From: Chitinivibrionales bacterium
Lineage (GTDB): Bacteria > Fibrobacterota > Chitinivibrionia > Chitinivibrionales > FEN-1185
Direction: 5' to 3'
Length of the DNA stretch: 17,864 nucleotides
Assembly (NCBI GenBank): GCA_028718065.1
Contig: JAQUMP010000009.1
Location: 1-17,864 of the forward strand
A program made the position numbers and the translations under genes. Shown here in pieces: positions 5,375 through 14,200 of this stretch; the stretch's first letter is position 1, and the number at the start of each line of letters is the position of its first letter. Below the pieces are notes generated by a model. The model worked only from the letters and a program-made list of their open reading frames with translations. It had not been told where the DNA came from and did no database searches.

Positions 5375-7654
5375 TTATTTATTTACTTTGTTATTATCCC
5401 AAAACTTCCACCATGGCCGTTTAGAACTTTTAAGGTCTTTTCTATTTAACCCTTCGTCAAAATAATCCCCCGGGATTACTGCGCCTTCCTCGTTGTAATA
5501 AATATGCGGGGTTAAAAAGATCATCATTTGAGTCTGCACCTTTTCCGTGTTATGGGAGGAAAAAAGCCAACCGATTATAGGTATGCTCCCTAAAAACGGT
5601 AAGCTACGAGTCGAAGTGGTGGTAGAAGTCTGCCGTTGGCCGCCCAGCACAATGGTCTGGCCGTCCTTAAGCCGTACTGTGGATTCCAGAACACGGGTAT
5701 CAACAGAAGGTGGAACATCGGAATTTGCCTCGCTCCGGGGAATGTTGAACTCCGGCTTTATCTTTACCGTTACATAACGGTCCGCCATAACCCAGGGGGT
5801 AATTTCCAGCTTATTATTAAACTGGATCTTCTCGAAATTCTCGTTGGTCGTTATCCGGTATGGCGCGGCGGCACCATTATTAACATCCGCCTGCTGAACC
5901 TGCTTAAAATAGCGGGTCTCACCAATGGTAATGCTGGCTGGATTGCCGTTTAAGGTCGCGATCTGGGGTGTGGAATAGACTTTTGCTACATCCGCCCCTT
6001 CCAAAGCATTGATGTTGGCCATAAAATTTGCCGGTAATGCCACCACCTGGTTAATGTTAAGGAATTTAAGGACCTGCCTCATGGCAGAAGCGATTCTAGC
6101 ACTTCCTGCACCGACATTTGTTACTTGAGGGAAATACTCCTCGGTCGAAGTACCATGTGAAGCGGAATCCGGAGCAGTGCCGCCGGTGAAGAATGTCACT
6201 CCATATTGCCTGAATTTGTTTACGGAAAAATCAACGACGAGCGCCTCTAAAAGAACCTGCGGCACAGGCTGGTCGATCTTATCGATAAAGTCCTGCATCT
6301 GCGCCACAATGTCGAATGAACCGATTACGATAATGGCATTATGCTCTTTATCGTACTTGACAATAGCATCTTTCATTAAATGGGGCGGGAGCTGCTTTGA
6401 AAGGATTTCTTCGTCGGCCATAATGTGCTTAAGCACGATCAACTGCGAGGTTTTTTGCTGGTTCATCTCGCGCGAGCCAATAAAGTAAATCGTCTTGTCC
6501 TTCCAGAAAGTAAGCTTTGTGTTTTGCAGCAGGAACCGTAAGGCGTCGTCGATATAGGTAGAATCGAATTTTGCGCTCACGGTGCCGGTCGCATTGTCAT
6601 AAATTACAATGTTAATCCCGCTCTGGATCGCCAGCGTGCGAATGACCTGGTCAAGGGAGGCGTTATTGACCTCCAATGTTACCCGGTTCGCTTTATTAAC
6701 CGCAATCGAAAGCCGATTGTTAGGCTTACTCCCCTGTTGTTGATTGCCCTGGTCTGTAGTGCCCCAATTTGCAGCCGAAACATAATAAACCGAATCGCTG
6801 TTGGCCACATCCATGCCATTGGTCTCAAACATGACTTTAAGCGCCCGCCGGGGAGGTAAACTTTTTAAATGGGCAGTTATGGTCTTATCGATCTTGCCGT
6901 CTATGACCACATTAAGGCCGCAGGTATCGGTAAAGAGCGTTGCGGCCTTCTGGGCGCTGATATTTTTTACGTCGATATCGAGCATACCCCCGCTCAAATG
7001 AAACACGACGGCGGGCTCCTGTGGCGGCGGCGGAGGGGGCGACGTGAATTTATAGACTTTTATAATTTTATTCTCTACGGTATAGGCAAAGCTTGAACGT
7101 TTGATAATAAAATCGACGGCGTATTTGAGCGAAACATCGGTTAAATAAAGGGAAGTTGGTCCTTTTACTTCAGGGTCTAAATAAATATTTACGTGATACT
7201 GCATCCCCAGTCCGCGCAGGATGTCGCGGATATCGGTGTTTTTAAAATCGAGTACGGGGATTTTTATGGAATCCGGTATGGGTAAAAGTTCTATCGGATA
7301 TAAATTTATTGGCGCGTCGTTTGAAGAAGTTGGGGGGTTCGGGCGTTGAAGCATCGGAGAGTTGGAAGAAGTCGGTACGTTGGAGGGTTGGAACGTTTGA
7401 GCGTTGGCGGGGATTGGTGGTAGTTGCGATGGCCCGGTAGGAACCATGACCCTGGCAGCCGGGGCGTTCTGTGCAGGCGCACTTTGTGTTGCCGCAGGAG
7501 CAGCCTTTTTTACTGGGGGAACCCCTGCGGTACGCTTTGGCTTGGCTGTTTGCACCTGCTTAGTGGTTGTTGTGCTGTCCGGAGCGGAAAAAAGGCCATT
7601 AAACATTCCAAAGGAAATCAGTAATGCAACTGCCGTTAATAAATGCTTTTTCAT
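5375..7654 (-). CDS. Outer-membrane secretin (PilQ/GspD family) with three STN/N0-like domains
   Basis: This 759-residue protein begins with a signal peptide (MKKHLLTAVALLISFGMF, cleaved near 24), then a long Pro/Ala/Ser/Thr-rich linker (25-120). Three STN/N0-like domains follow at about 131-203, 217-294 and 315-392, with a six-proline tract between the first two. A secretin N1-like domain lies at about 405-463 and the secretin beta-barrel domain at about 467-720. The hallmark signature is at about 655-673 (STVRLKDGQTIVLGGQ) and PFLGSIPIIGWLF at about 685-697. Secretins form the large outer-membrane channel for pili or exported proteins. The ATG at 7654 has the site AAAGGTGG (7662-7669) and a signal peptide directly after it. 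An upstream in-frame ATG (7720, with GGTGAG nearby) would bury the signal peptide. No lipobox is visible. Confidence 0.93.
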   Translation of the reverse strand: MKKHLLTAVALLISFGMFNGLFSAPDSTTTTKQVQTAKPKRTAGVPPVKKAAPAATQSAPAQNAPAARVMVPTGPSQLPPIPANAQTFQPSNVPTSSNSPMLQRPNPPTSSNDAPINLYPIELLPIPDSIKIPVLDFKNTDIRDILRGLGMQYHVNIYLDPEVKGPTSLYLTDVSLKYAVDFIIKRSSFAYTVENKIIKVYKFTSPPPPPPQEPAVVFHLSGGMLDIDVKNISAQKAATLFTDTCGLNVVIDGKIDKTITAHLKSLPPRRALKVMFETNGMDVANSDSVYYVSAANWGTTDQGNQQQGSKPNNRLSIAVNKANRVTLEVNNASLDQVIRTLAIQSGINIVIYDNATGTVSAKFDSTYIDDALRFLLQNTKLTFWKDKTIYFIGSREMNQQKTSQLIVLKHIMADEEILSKQLPPHLMKDAIVKYDKEHNAIIVIGSFDIVAQMQDFIDKIDQPVPQVLLEALVVDFSVNKFRQYGVTFFTGGTAPDSASHGTSTEEYFPQVTNVGAGSARIASAMRQVLKFLNINQVVALPANFMANINALEGADVAKVYSTPQIATLNGNPASITIGETRYFKQVQQADVNNGAAAPYRITTNENFEKIQFNNKLEITPWVMADRYVTVKIKPEFNIPRSEANSDVPPSVDTRVLESTVRLKDGQTIVLGGQRQTSTTTSTRSLPFLGSIPIIGWLFSSHNTEKVQTQMMIFLTPHIYYNEEGAVIPGDYFDEGLNRKDLKSSKRPWWKFWDNNKVNK

Positions 7655-7661
7655 GATTCCA

Positions 7662-7669
7662 CCACCTTT
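7662..7669 (-). promoter_or_regulatory. Ribosome binding site deciding the secretin start
   Basis: The minus strand reads AAAGGTGG, seven bases before the ATG at 7654. Together with the signal peptide that begins there, it favours this start over in-frame starts at 7729 and 7720. Confidence 0.65.
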
Positions 7670-7746
7670 AAACCGGTAAATTAAATTTAGCAAACGGGCA
7701 AATAATGCAGGAAGAGACATTTCTCTCACCAGATAAATTTAAACAA

Positions 7747-9285
7747 TCAGGAAAGAACGGAAATCTCGCGTTGGACTTCTTCAAACGAGGTAATACCGGA
7801 GGTAAGCTTGGCAAGCGCATGATCGCGAAGGGTAATCAGCCCTTCTTGTAATGCCTGATTTTTAATGTCCGAAGTATATGCTTTTTGATTTATGCGATTG
7901 CAAATTTGCTCACTGATCGGTAAAACTTCGTAGACGCCCGTTCTTCCTTTATACCCTGTATGCCCACACTGCGGACATCCCAGGCCTTTATATAACTTGA
8001 CATTCGGCTGTAGGCCGATTGATTCCTTTATTTCCGGTGTTAAAATATCTTCACACATGCAATTGGAGCAAATCTTGCGCACCAGGCGCTGCGCAACGAT
8101 GAGCTTAAGCGAAGATGCAACTAAGTACGATTCTATCCCCATGTCAATAAGCCGCGTGACGGCCGAAGCGGCGTCGTTGGTATGCAAGGTGCTTAAAACC
8201 AAATGCCCGGTGAGCGAAGAACGAATGGCAATCTCGGCGGTTTCCTGGTCGCGCATCTCGCCCACCATAATAACGTCCGGGTCCTGGCGTAATAGCGTGC
8301 GCAGGGAGCGGGCAAAGGTCATGCCGATTTCGGCCCGAGCCTGGGTCTGGTTTACACCGGCAATGTTGTATTCTATAGGATCTTCGACCGTGGAAATATT
8401 TATATCGGGCTTTTTAATGCAGTTTATCGCCCCATATAGCGTGGTGGTTTTGCCCGAACCGGTGGGGCCGGTTAAAAGCACGATGCCATTAGGCATGTGG
8501 ATGGCTTTTTTAAAGAGCAATAATTGTTTTGCGTCCATACCCAGAGAATCAAGGTTATAATCGAAGGCGTTTTTGTCTAAAAGACGTAGCACGATTTTTT
8601 CACCAAAATCCGTGGGCAAAGAGCTTACGCGGATATCAACGTCCCTACCGGTTTTGGTAATTCGTATTCTGCCGTCCTGTGAACGCCGTTTTTCGGCAAT
8701 GTCCATGCGGGCCATGATTTTTATGCGGGAAATTACTTCCAAGGTCTTAAGGGCCGGGACCTGCATTATTTCGTGAAGGACACCATCAATCCTGAATCGA
8801 ATGCACAGTTCATGTTCAAACGGTTCAAAATGAATGTCGCTGGCGCTACGCTTTATGGCTTCGTGGATAATATCATCCACGAGGGCAACAACCGTTTGTG
8901 AACCATTAAAACTAATTGATCCTGTGGTCATGCCCGTTTTTTGATCGCCAGCAATGTTCTTTTGCATGCCGTAATGTTTGGCGATTAAGGGCAGTAACTG
9001 CTCTCGGGGTGCAAAGAAGGGCTTGATTGTGGCATTACTTATAAACTGAATTGATTGCAAAGCAACAGCATCGAACGGGTTTGCCATGTAGGCAGAAATA
9101 GTGCCGGATTCTGAAGAAGAAAAAGGAAGAACGAAAAACTGAAAGGTACAGTCGGAAGGGATTCGGGACAGGACGGACTCGGGAATAGAAAGAGAGGAAA
9201 GGTCTGGTTCTTTCATCTTCTCAATAACCCCGACAGGCTGAGCTATAGTTTTAATATCAGTTGTTGTAAGCAAAAAGGCATCCAA
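7747..9285 (-). CDS. gspE: GspE/PilB-type assembly ATPase
   Basis: This protein of up to 512 residues has a short GspE N-terminal domain (about 30-105) and a complete ATPase core. Visible motifs are Walker A GPTGSGKT (273-280), Asp box STVEDPIEY (298-306), Walker B DPDVIMVGEMRD (335-346) and His box HLVLSTLHTND (361-371). The four-cysteine zinc motif is at Cys406/Cys409 and Cys437/Cys440. Arg/Asp-rich SASDIHFEP (147-155) is typical of the N2 domain. The hexameric cytoplasmic ATPase powers pseudopilus or pilus assembly. All catalytic motifs are intact, and the zinc motif argues against a PilT retraction ATPase. The start is uncertain: TTG at 9285 has no ribosome site, while ATG at 9216 (GGGG upstream) would give 489 residues. 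PilB and GspE cannot be separated with certainty here. Confidence 0.95.
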   Translation of the reverse strand: MDAFLLTTTDIKTIAQPVGVIEKMKEPDLSSLSIPESVLSRIPSDCTFQFFVLPFSSSESGTISAYMANPFDAVALQSIQFISNATIKPFFAPREQLLPLIAKHYGMQKNIAGDQKTGMTTGSISFNGSQTVVALVDDIIHEAIKRSASDIHFEPFEHELCIRFRIDGVLHEIMQVPALKTLEVISRIKIMARMDIAEKRRSQDGRIRITKTGRDVDIRVSSLPTDFGEKIVLRLLDKNAFDYNLDSLGMDAKQLLLFKKAIHMPNGIVLLTGPTGSGKTTTLYGAINCIKKPDINISTVEDPIEYNIAGVNQTQARAEIGMTFARSLRTLLRQDPDVIMVGEMRDQETAEIAIRSSLTGHLVLSTLHTNDAASAVTRLIDMGIESYLVASSLKLIVAQRLVRKICSNCMCEDILTPEIKESIGLQPNVKLYKGLGCPQCGHTGYKGRTGVYEVLPISEQICNRINQKAYTSDIKNQALQEGLITLRDHALAKLTSGITSFEEVQREISVLS

Positions 9286-9301
9286 GCTATATTTAATAAA
9301 T

Positions 9302-10636
9302 TTATCTTTTATTAGTAACGATCAATTGGGAAATAATATTACTATCCCTAATTAACTTTGCGATATAAACACCTTGCATTAAATTGTTTTCTAATTGAAC
9401 CGAATGCCACCCTGCAATCGCGTTCCTTTTAGTAAAATAAAATATTTCTCGGCCTGCGATGCTATATATCTTTATGCTAAAATCACTTTGCCGCTCAATT
9501 CCAACCTCAATATTATATCTACCAGAATTAGAAAAAGAAAATGATAATGATTTTGGCAATATTTTATTCAACGGAGATAAAATTCGGGTTGGAACATTGC
9601 TTATAATGGTAAAAACCTGTGAAGTATCGGCCGTCATATTCCCGGAATTATCGTAAACCAGCAGAATGATTTTGCAATTTGATAAGGTATTATTGGAATT
9701 GGGAACCGACCATGCCCAAGAGCCATCATTAGTGTTCTCGCTGTCGAGTTTTGTCTTTATATTATTTGCATCAAGATAAATTGCCCGAGCTTTTATTCCA
9801 GCATTATCGGTTGCCGTCCAAGCAATAGAATATGTTGAATCCCCTTTCCACTGCTCGTTTCCAACCGGAGATGTTATATTGACAACAGGTTTAATCGTAT
9901 CAATTACATTTACAAATATGGTGTCAACAAGCGTTTGGATATTTGGATAGTCAAGCGCTTTTGCACGTACTTGCAGAGACCCAGCAACACCCAATGCAGT
10001 AATCACCCCCTCCCCCAAAAGGGGATTGCCATTAGCTACCTTTGCGATCTTCCCGTTAACAAGTGTATCCCATTGGGTAGAGGCAGAATTGATAATAAAG
10101 TTCTGAAATTTATCACGGACAACAGCGTAAACGGAATTGCTTGCTTGCATAGAACGTATAGTTAGGGAACTATTGCCGCCAACCGGAGAATCAGTCCAAG
10201 GGCTAATAGTTTGACCGGCAGGATTTGGCTCAATTACCAAATGATCGGGCAATCCGGGAATGGTATGCATGATAAGAGTGTCTATATAAGTTTCCGCCCC
10301 TATCATAAACCGACCAATAATCTTAACCTCACCATATGCTCTCGTAGGAGACCATTTATTTGTTGCGCCATACGCTGAAAAAAGTGCCGGATTTTTCTTT
10401 GAAGTATCAATAAGCATCCATGTAATAAGCAAATCGTACTCATGACGAACGCCACCAGTATCATCGCTAATTGATGCCGAAAAAAGAACTGTATCTCCAA
10501 CCTTTACAATACTATCAGGATGCGCATTTAAAGAAAAATTAAGGATTGTCCCCGGCGATCGAGCAAATGAAAGAAAACAGGTTAAGAAAATTAGGAGTAG
10601 GCTATGCTTCAGAAGCGCTTTATGCACAATTACCAA
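9302..10636 (-). CDS. Secreted Ig-fold protein with T9SS type A-like sorting tail
   Basis: This 444-residue protein has a signal peptide (core SLLLIFLTCFLSFA, about 12-26). An Ig-like region (about 30-125) follows, then an invasin-like Ig region (about 128-245, with VVRDKFQNF and GEGVITALGVAG). A Kre9/KNH-like Ig domain covers about 250-345 (INI-type TSPVGNEQWKGDSTYSIAWTATD). The final 80 residues (365-444) match the T9SS type A pattern: hydrophobic SIKIYSIAGREIF, GWHSVQL, LMQGVYIAKL and a terminal strand ending NKR. Such tails direct export through the type IX system and are usually cleaved at the cell surface. Binding partner is unknown; cell-surface or carbohydrate binding is plausible. 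The start is TTG at 10636 or GTG at 10627, neither with a strong site. It precedes the ATPase gene by 16 bp. Confidence 0.8.
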   Translation of the reverse strand: MVIVHKALLKHSLLLIFLTCFLSFARSPGTILNFSLNAHPDSIVKVGDTVLFSASISDDTGGVRHEYDLLITWMLIDTSKKNPALFSAYGATNKWSPTRAYGEVKIIGRFMIGAETYIDTLIMHTIPGLPDHLVIEPNPAGQTISPWTDSPVGGNSSLTIRSMQASNSVYAVVRDKFQNFIINSASTQWDTLVNGKIAKVANGNPLLGEGVITALGVAGSLQVRAKALDYPNIQTLVDTIFVNVIDTIKPVVNITSPVGNEQWKGDSTYSIAWTATDNAGIKARAIYLDANNIKTKLDSENTNDGSWAWSVPNSNNTLSNCKIILLVYDNSGNMTADTSQVFTIISNVPTRILSPLNKILPKSLSFSFSNSGRYNIEVGIERQSDFSIKIYSIAGREIFYFTKRNAIAGWHSVQLENNLMQGVYIAKLIRDSNIISQLIVTNKR

Positions 10637-10666
10637 CTTTACAAATGCTATTTTGTATCGTACCGA

Positions 10667-11197
10667 CTACTCTTTCATTTTCATACAACCAAGGCATTCG
10701 GCGTCGCTCTTGACGATTTCTTGAATTATCTGATTAATCTGTTTCTTTGTCCGTGCAATACTTTTGCGAATTTCGACCAACCCAGGATCGGCCAGTATTC
10801 TGCGTTCCGCAGCATTCCTTTTCTTTCTCAACGAATTCATGCGAGAAGACTTATCCGCATTTTTTGAGGTTTTTGCAGATTCAAGCTCCATCTTGGTATT
10901 TTTAATCTCTGATTGGATGCTCTTAATCTCTGAATCATTTGAGCTTTTTCGTTTTAACGTTTCTTGTTCCTGATAAATATATTTTTGTAATTGTTTTTCA
11001 AGCGTATCGGTCCGGTTCCTAATCTCCTGCTCATACTTTCCAAAACATTTTTGGTAAACCGCATTCTTGCTTTTAATTTCAGATATCCTTTTTTCAGCAC
11101 TGGCAGTTTGACCCCTTTTCACAGTAAGGGTGCTATCGTTGCCAAATGAATTGCTAAAAACAAATAGCACTGCCACAGCGAACAATGAATATTTCAT
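10667..11197 (-). CDS. Exported coiled-coil protein with C-terminal CxxC
   Basis: I do not recognise a family for this 176-residue protein. It has a signal peptide (MKYSLFAVAVLFVFSNSFG, 1-19) and then a charged, almost wholly helical region (about 35-165) with heptad-like spacing, rich in Lys, Glu, Ser and Gln. Cysteines are at 51, 168 and 171, the last two as CLGC near the end. The C-terminal pair could form a disulfide, bind a metal or haem poorly, or link to Cys51. The start at 11197 is supported by GGAG (11204-11207) six bases upstream and by the signal peptide. It sits between two secreted surface proteins, so a periplasmic chaperone or spacer role is possible, but this is only inference. 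Confidence 0.75.
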   Translation of the reverse strand: MKYSLFAVAVLFVFSNSFGNDSTLTVKRGQTASAEKRISEIKSKNAVYQKCFGKYEQEIRNRTDTLEKQLQKYIYQEQETLKRKSSNDSEIKSIQSEIKNTKMELESAKTSKNADKSSRMNSLRKKRNAAERRILADPGLVEIRKSIARTKKQINQIIQEIVKSDAECLGCMKMKE

Positions 11198-11203
11198 TAT
11201 GGA

Positions 11204-11207
11204 CTCC
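11204..11207 (-). promoter_or_regulatory. Ribosome binding site of the coiled-coil gene
   Basis: GGAG on the minus strand, six bases from the ATG at 11197. It rules in that ATG over an in-frame TTG at 11209 that overlaps the site. Confidence 0.6.
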
Positions 11208-11216
11208 AATTATAAT

Positions 11217-14200
11217 TTATGGCCGATATTCGTACGCACCAAAATCGGATAATGTTCCTGCATTGCCTTTGCCGGCAATATCAACTCTTGAATTGTGGTC
11301 TTTATCAAAAGTTGGTGCGCGAGTATCATTTCCGACATCAATGCAAGGAGAAGTTGATCCAAGATAATAATTAGTTGTGAAAACAGGATCAGCATCAATA
11401 TTGTTACCGGCATCTGTTCCAAAATTAGCATTCCAATTTCCGCTCCCACCAGAGTTTCTTATATCTGAGTAGCTAATTATTGGTATACTCTCAACATTGT
11501 TGGATATTTCATCTTGGTTATCCCAAATAATGCAGTTTACAATCTCTGTATTAGCATCATAATAATTAAGTAAAGCCCCACCCCAAAAAATATCCGCAAC
11601 ATTCTGTGTCATGGTGCAATTTAGTATTAAAGGGGATGAGTGATAATAGTTTTTTATTGCACCTCCCTGGCTCCCAACGTTTGCAATAAAAACGCAACTT
11701 AAGATCGATGGAGAAGAGTTTTCATTATTAATCCCCCCACCACTAATTCCCTGATTGCCATAGAAGTAACAGTTGCTGACGGATGGCGAGGAACCATCAA
11801 AATTGCATATTCCACCGCCTGCCGCTGAATAATTCCCGATGAAATCACAATTTATTATCACGGGACTTGCATAATCATTTAATATTCCTGCCCCCGCTCC
11901 GGCATAATGCCCAGACCCACCTCCCTGATCCTCGTGGAAATATGCATAATTATCAAGAAATGTGCAGTTCTCGATTGTGGGCGAAACGGTAAAATTAAGC
12001 ATTCCCGCTCCCTCGTTATTTCCACCATAGTAATCATTCGCACAGCCATGTGCAATTGTAAAACCATCAATAATAGCATTATTATTTCCTGTAACGACGG
12101 TATATGCGTTTTCGCCATAATTGGCAAAATTATTTCCATCATTCTTAAGCAAATCTCCGCTTAAAATTGTTTCATTAGTTATTGGATCGGAACTCTGGCC
12201 GCCATTTGCCGGATATCCACCAATCATGTTTACATTTGATACTAATGCAAATGTGGCAGTTCGAGGATGGGGAGCACCCGTTGGATTCGATGCTGTTTCG
12301 TCTGGATAATACGTTCCTGCCGCAACACGAATCTCCGTTACTCCTCCGCCTGAATTCCTCGCGGCGGTAAGAGCATCTTGAAGGTATTTGAACGCCTTTC
12401 CATCGCCCCAAGAACTGCCGCTGCCCGAAGTTGTAATATTGCTTTGAACATAAAGGGTAGGTGTTAGAACTGGATTTACTTCGTTGATAGTATAGGCAAA
12501 AGTGCTTGGCGTACCGAGAATTGCTCCATTGGAAGGATTGAAAAGCGTTATGTTCACAATTTCATTTACACCATGGGGAAAAGGATTGGCGACGACCGTT
12601 AACGGGATGGTCGCCGTTGTATTTATTGCATCAAAATTCAACGTTCCATTAGCAAGGGTGTAATCAACACCTCCGCCAGTTGCCGTTCCGCCGGTTCCCG
12701 TTGCCGTATAGTTGACGGTTTTGACCAAATCCGCAGCCGAAGCAGCCCTGATAGAAACACTAATTTTCGGCTGTGGTAGAGAACTTGGCCCGGAAGCAGA
12801 GGATGCAGCAGTATTAAAAGAAATAATAGCCGGTGTGGCGGCAATTGTTTCGGGCCATAGTTGGACGTCGTATTCCTCTATGGTTCCATCACGGGCAGTT
12901 ACAAAAAAAGTCACCGACTTTGGTTGGGTTGCGGATAGGGTAATGTTCACCGCTTGACCTGAAGGAATTCCGGTTATTTGGTCACCAATTTTTATTTCTA
13001 ATGTGGCCCCTATATCACTTGTCGTTGGTGTAATAGCTATCTGACTTACAGAAGGATTATAATTGATATCATAATAATGGCCGCCTGCTCGCTCCGTTAT
13101 ATCACTGGAAGGAACAGGGACACCGGCGATTTTAAAATCGAGCGAAGCAAGACTGGCGTCCATTCCTTTGGTAAATGTAACCCAATAGCTGTTTGAACGT
13201 AATTTATCAGGTGAGCTGATAATAATTTCTATATCTGTTTTACCAAAAGGAATAGAAATAGGATTGGGAACAACACTTTTATTAATGGCAAAACACATTA
13301 TTGCATTTGGATCGTTGGCTTGGGCAATTAGGTTTACGGATGGTATCGTAGGGTCCAAATTATTTACGTTAAAATTATAGGTAGTTGCGATTACCGGCCA
13401 GGAAACGACGGGGGTATAAGGTATGGGATTTGCCGATGGATCATTTATGACCAAAGTTTTAAGCCTTGTATCCACACCTCTATTAACCGTAATGGAATAA
13501 TTTGCAGTTTTGCCGCCACTGGGAGCCGTTGTTTGAATTTTAATATCGTTTGTGCCAGTTTCAAGCGTAATGGGGATGGAATGAGCGCCCGAAACAACAG
13601 TAATAGTCCCATTAATAGTAATTGTCGAAGCATTGTCAAGAGCAGTCGGCATAACATTAACGCTGCTTATATCGGCTAATACAGAAGCCTCAAAATGGGT
13701 GGTTGTCGCAATGTTTTCAAGAGGTAAGGGACTTAAGGGAACTGCCACATCGACTCCTTGAAACAAGGCAAGATCGGATAATGCAGGATCTGTTCCCTTT
13801 TGAACCTGAACAGTATATTGCATAGGTATATAATTTGATTTTGTAACTTCAATGGTGACATAATTATTCAACCCGGCTGCTAGGGTAGCTGTGCCTGTGC
13901 CACTCGTGGCTATTACGGTACCGTTATATTTCATCGTGATTGACGAGCCAACTACCTTTGGAGTCGCCGTGATAGTAATGCTGGGATCATTACTGATGAC
14001 CTTAGCGGTATAGCCGGTTGCAAATGATTCAAAGGAAGGCAACAACGTTACCGGCGAAGCGCCGGCCGCAAACGTTAAATTGGAAAGCACGGCGATGTTG
14101 TTGGTCTCGTCTTTCGTGTACGTGCAAATTTCGATATTATCAATATAAACATAGGTATTATTGTCGGGTGAGCGCACAAGAAATTGAACAGCAGACAAGT

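Noticed and set aside
7310..7400. DNA repeat in the secretin linker (PTSSN occurring twice, GTTGG-rich tract)
   Set aside because: Only two short copies in a low-complexity coding linker. This is explained by Pro/Ser/Asn-rich composition.
7655..7729. Longer secretin N-terminus or a leader peptide
   Set aside because: In-frame starts at 7729 and 7720 exist, with GGTGAG near 7720, but they would place 22-25 residues before a clear signal peptide that has its own ribosome site.
7997..8560. 187-residue plus-strand frame
   Set aside because: It is antisense to the ATPase core, whose Walker and Asp/His motifs are intact. The frame has no recognisable domain.
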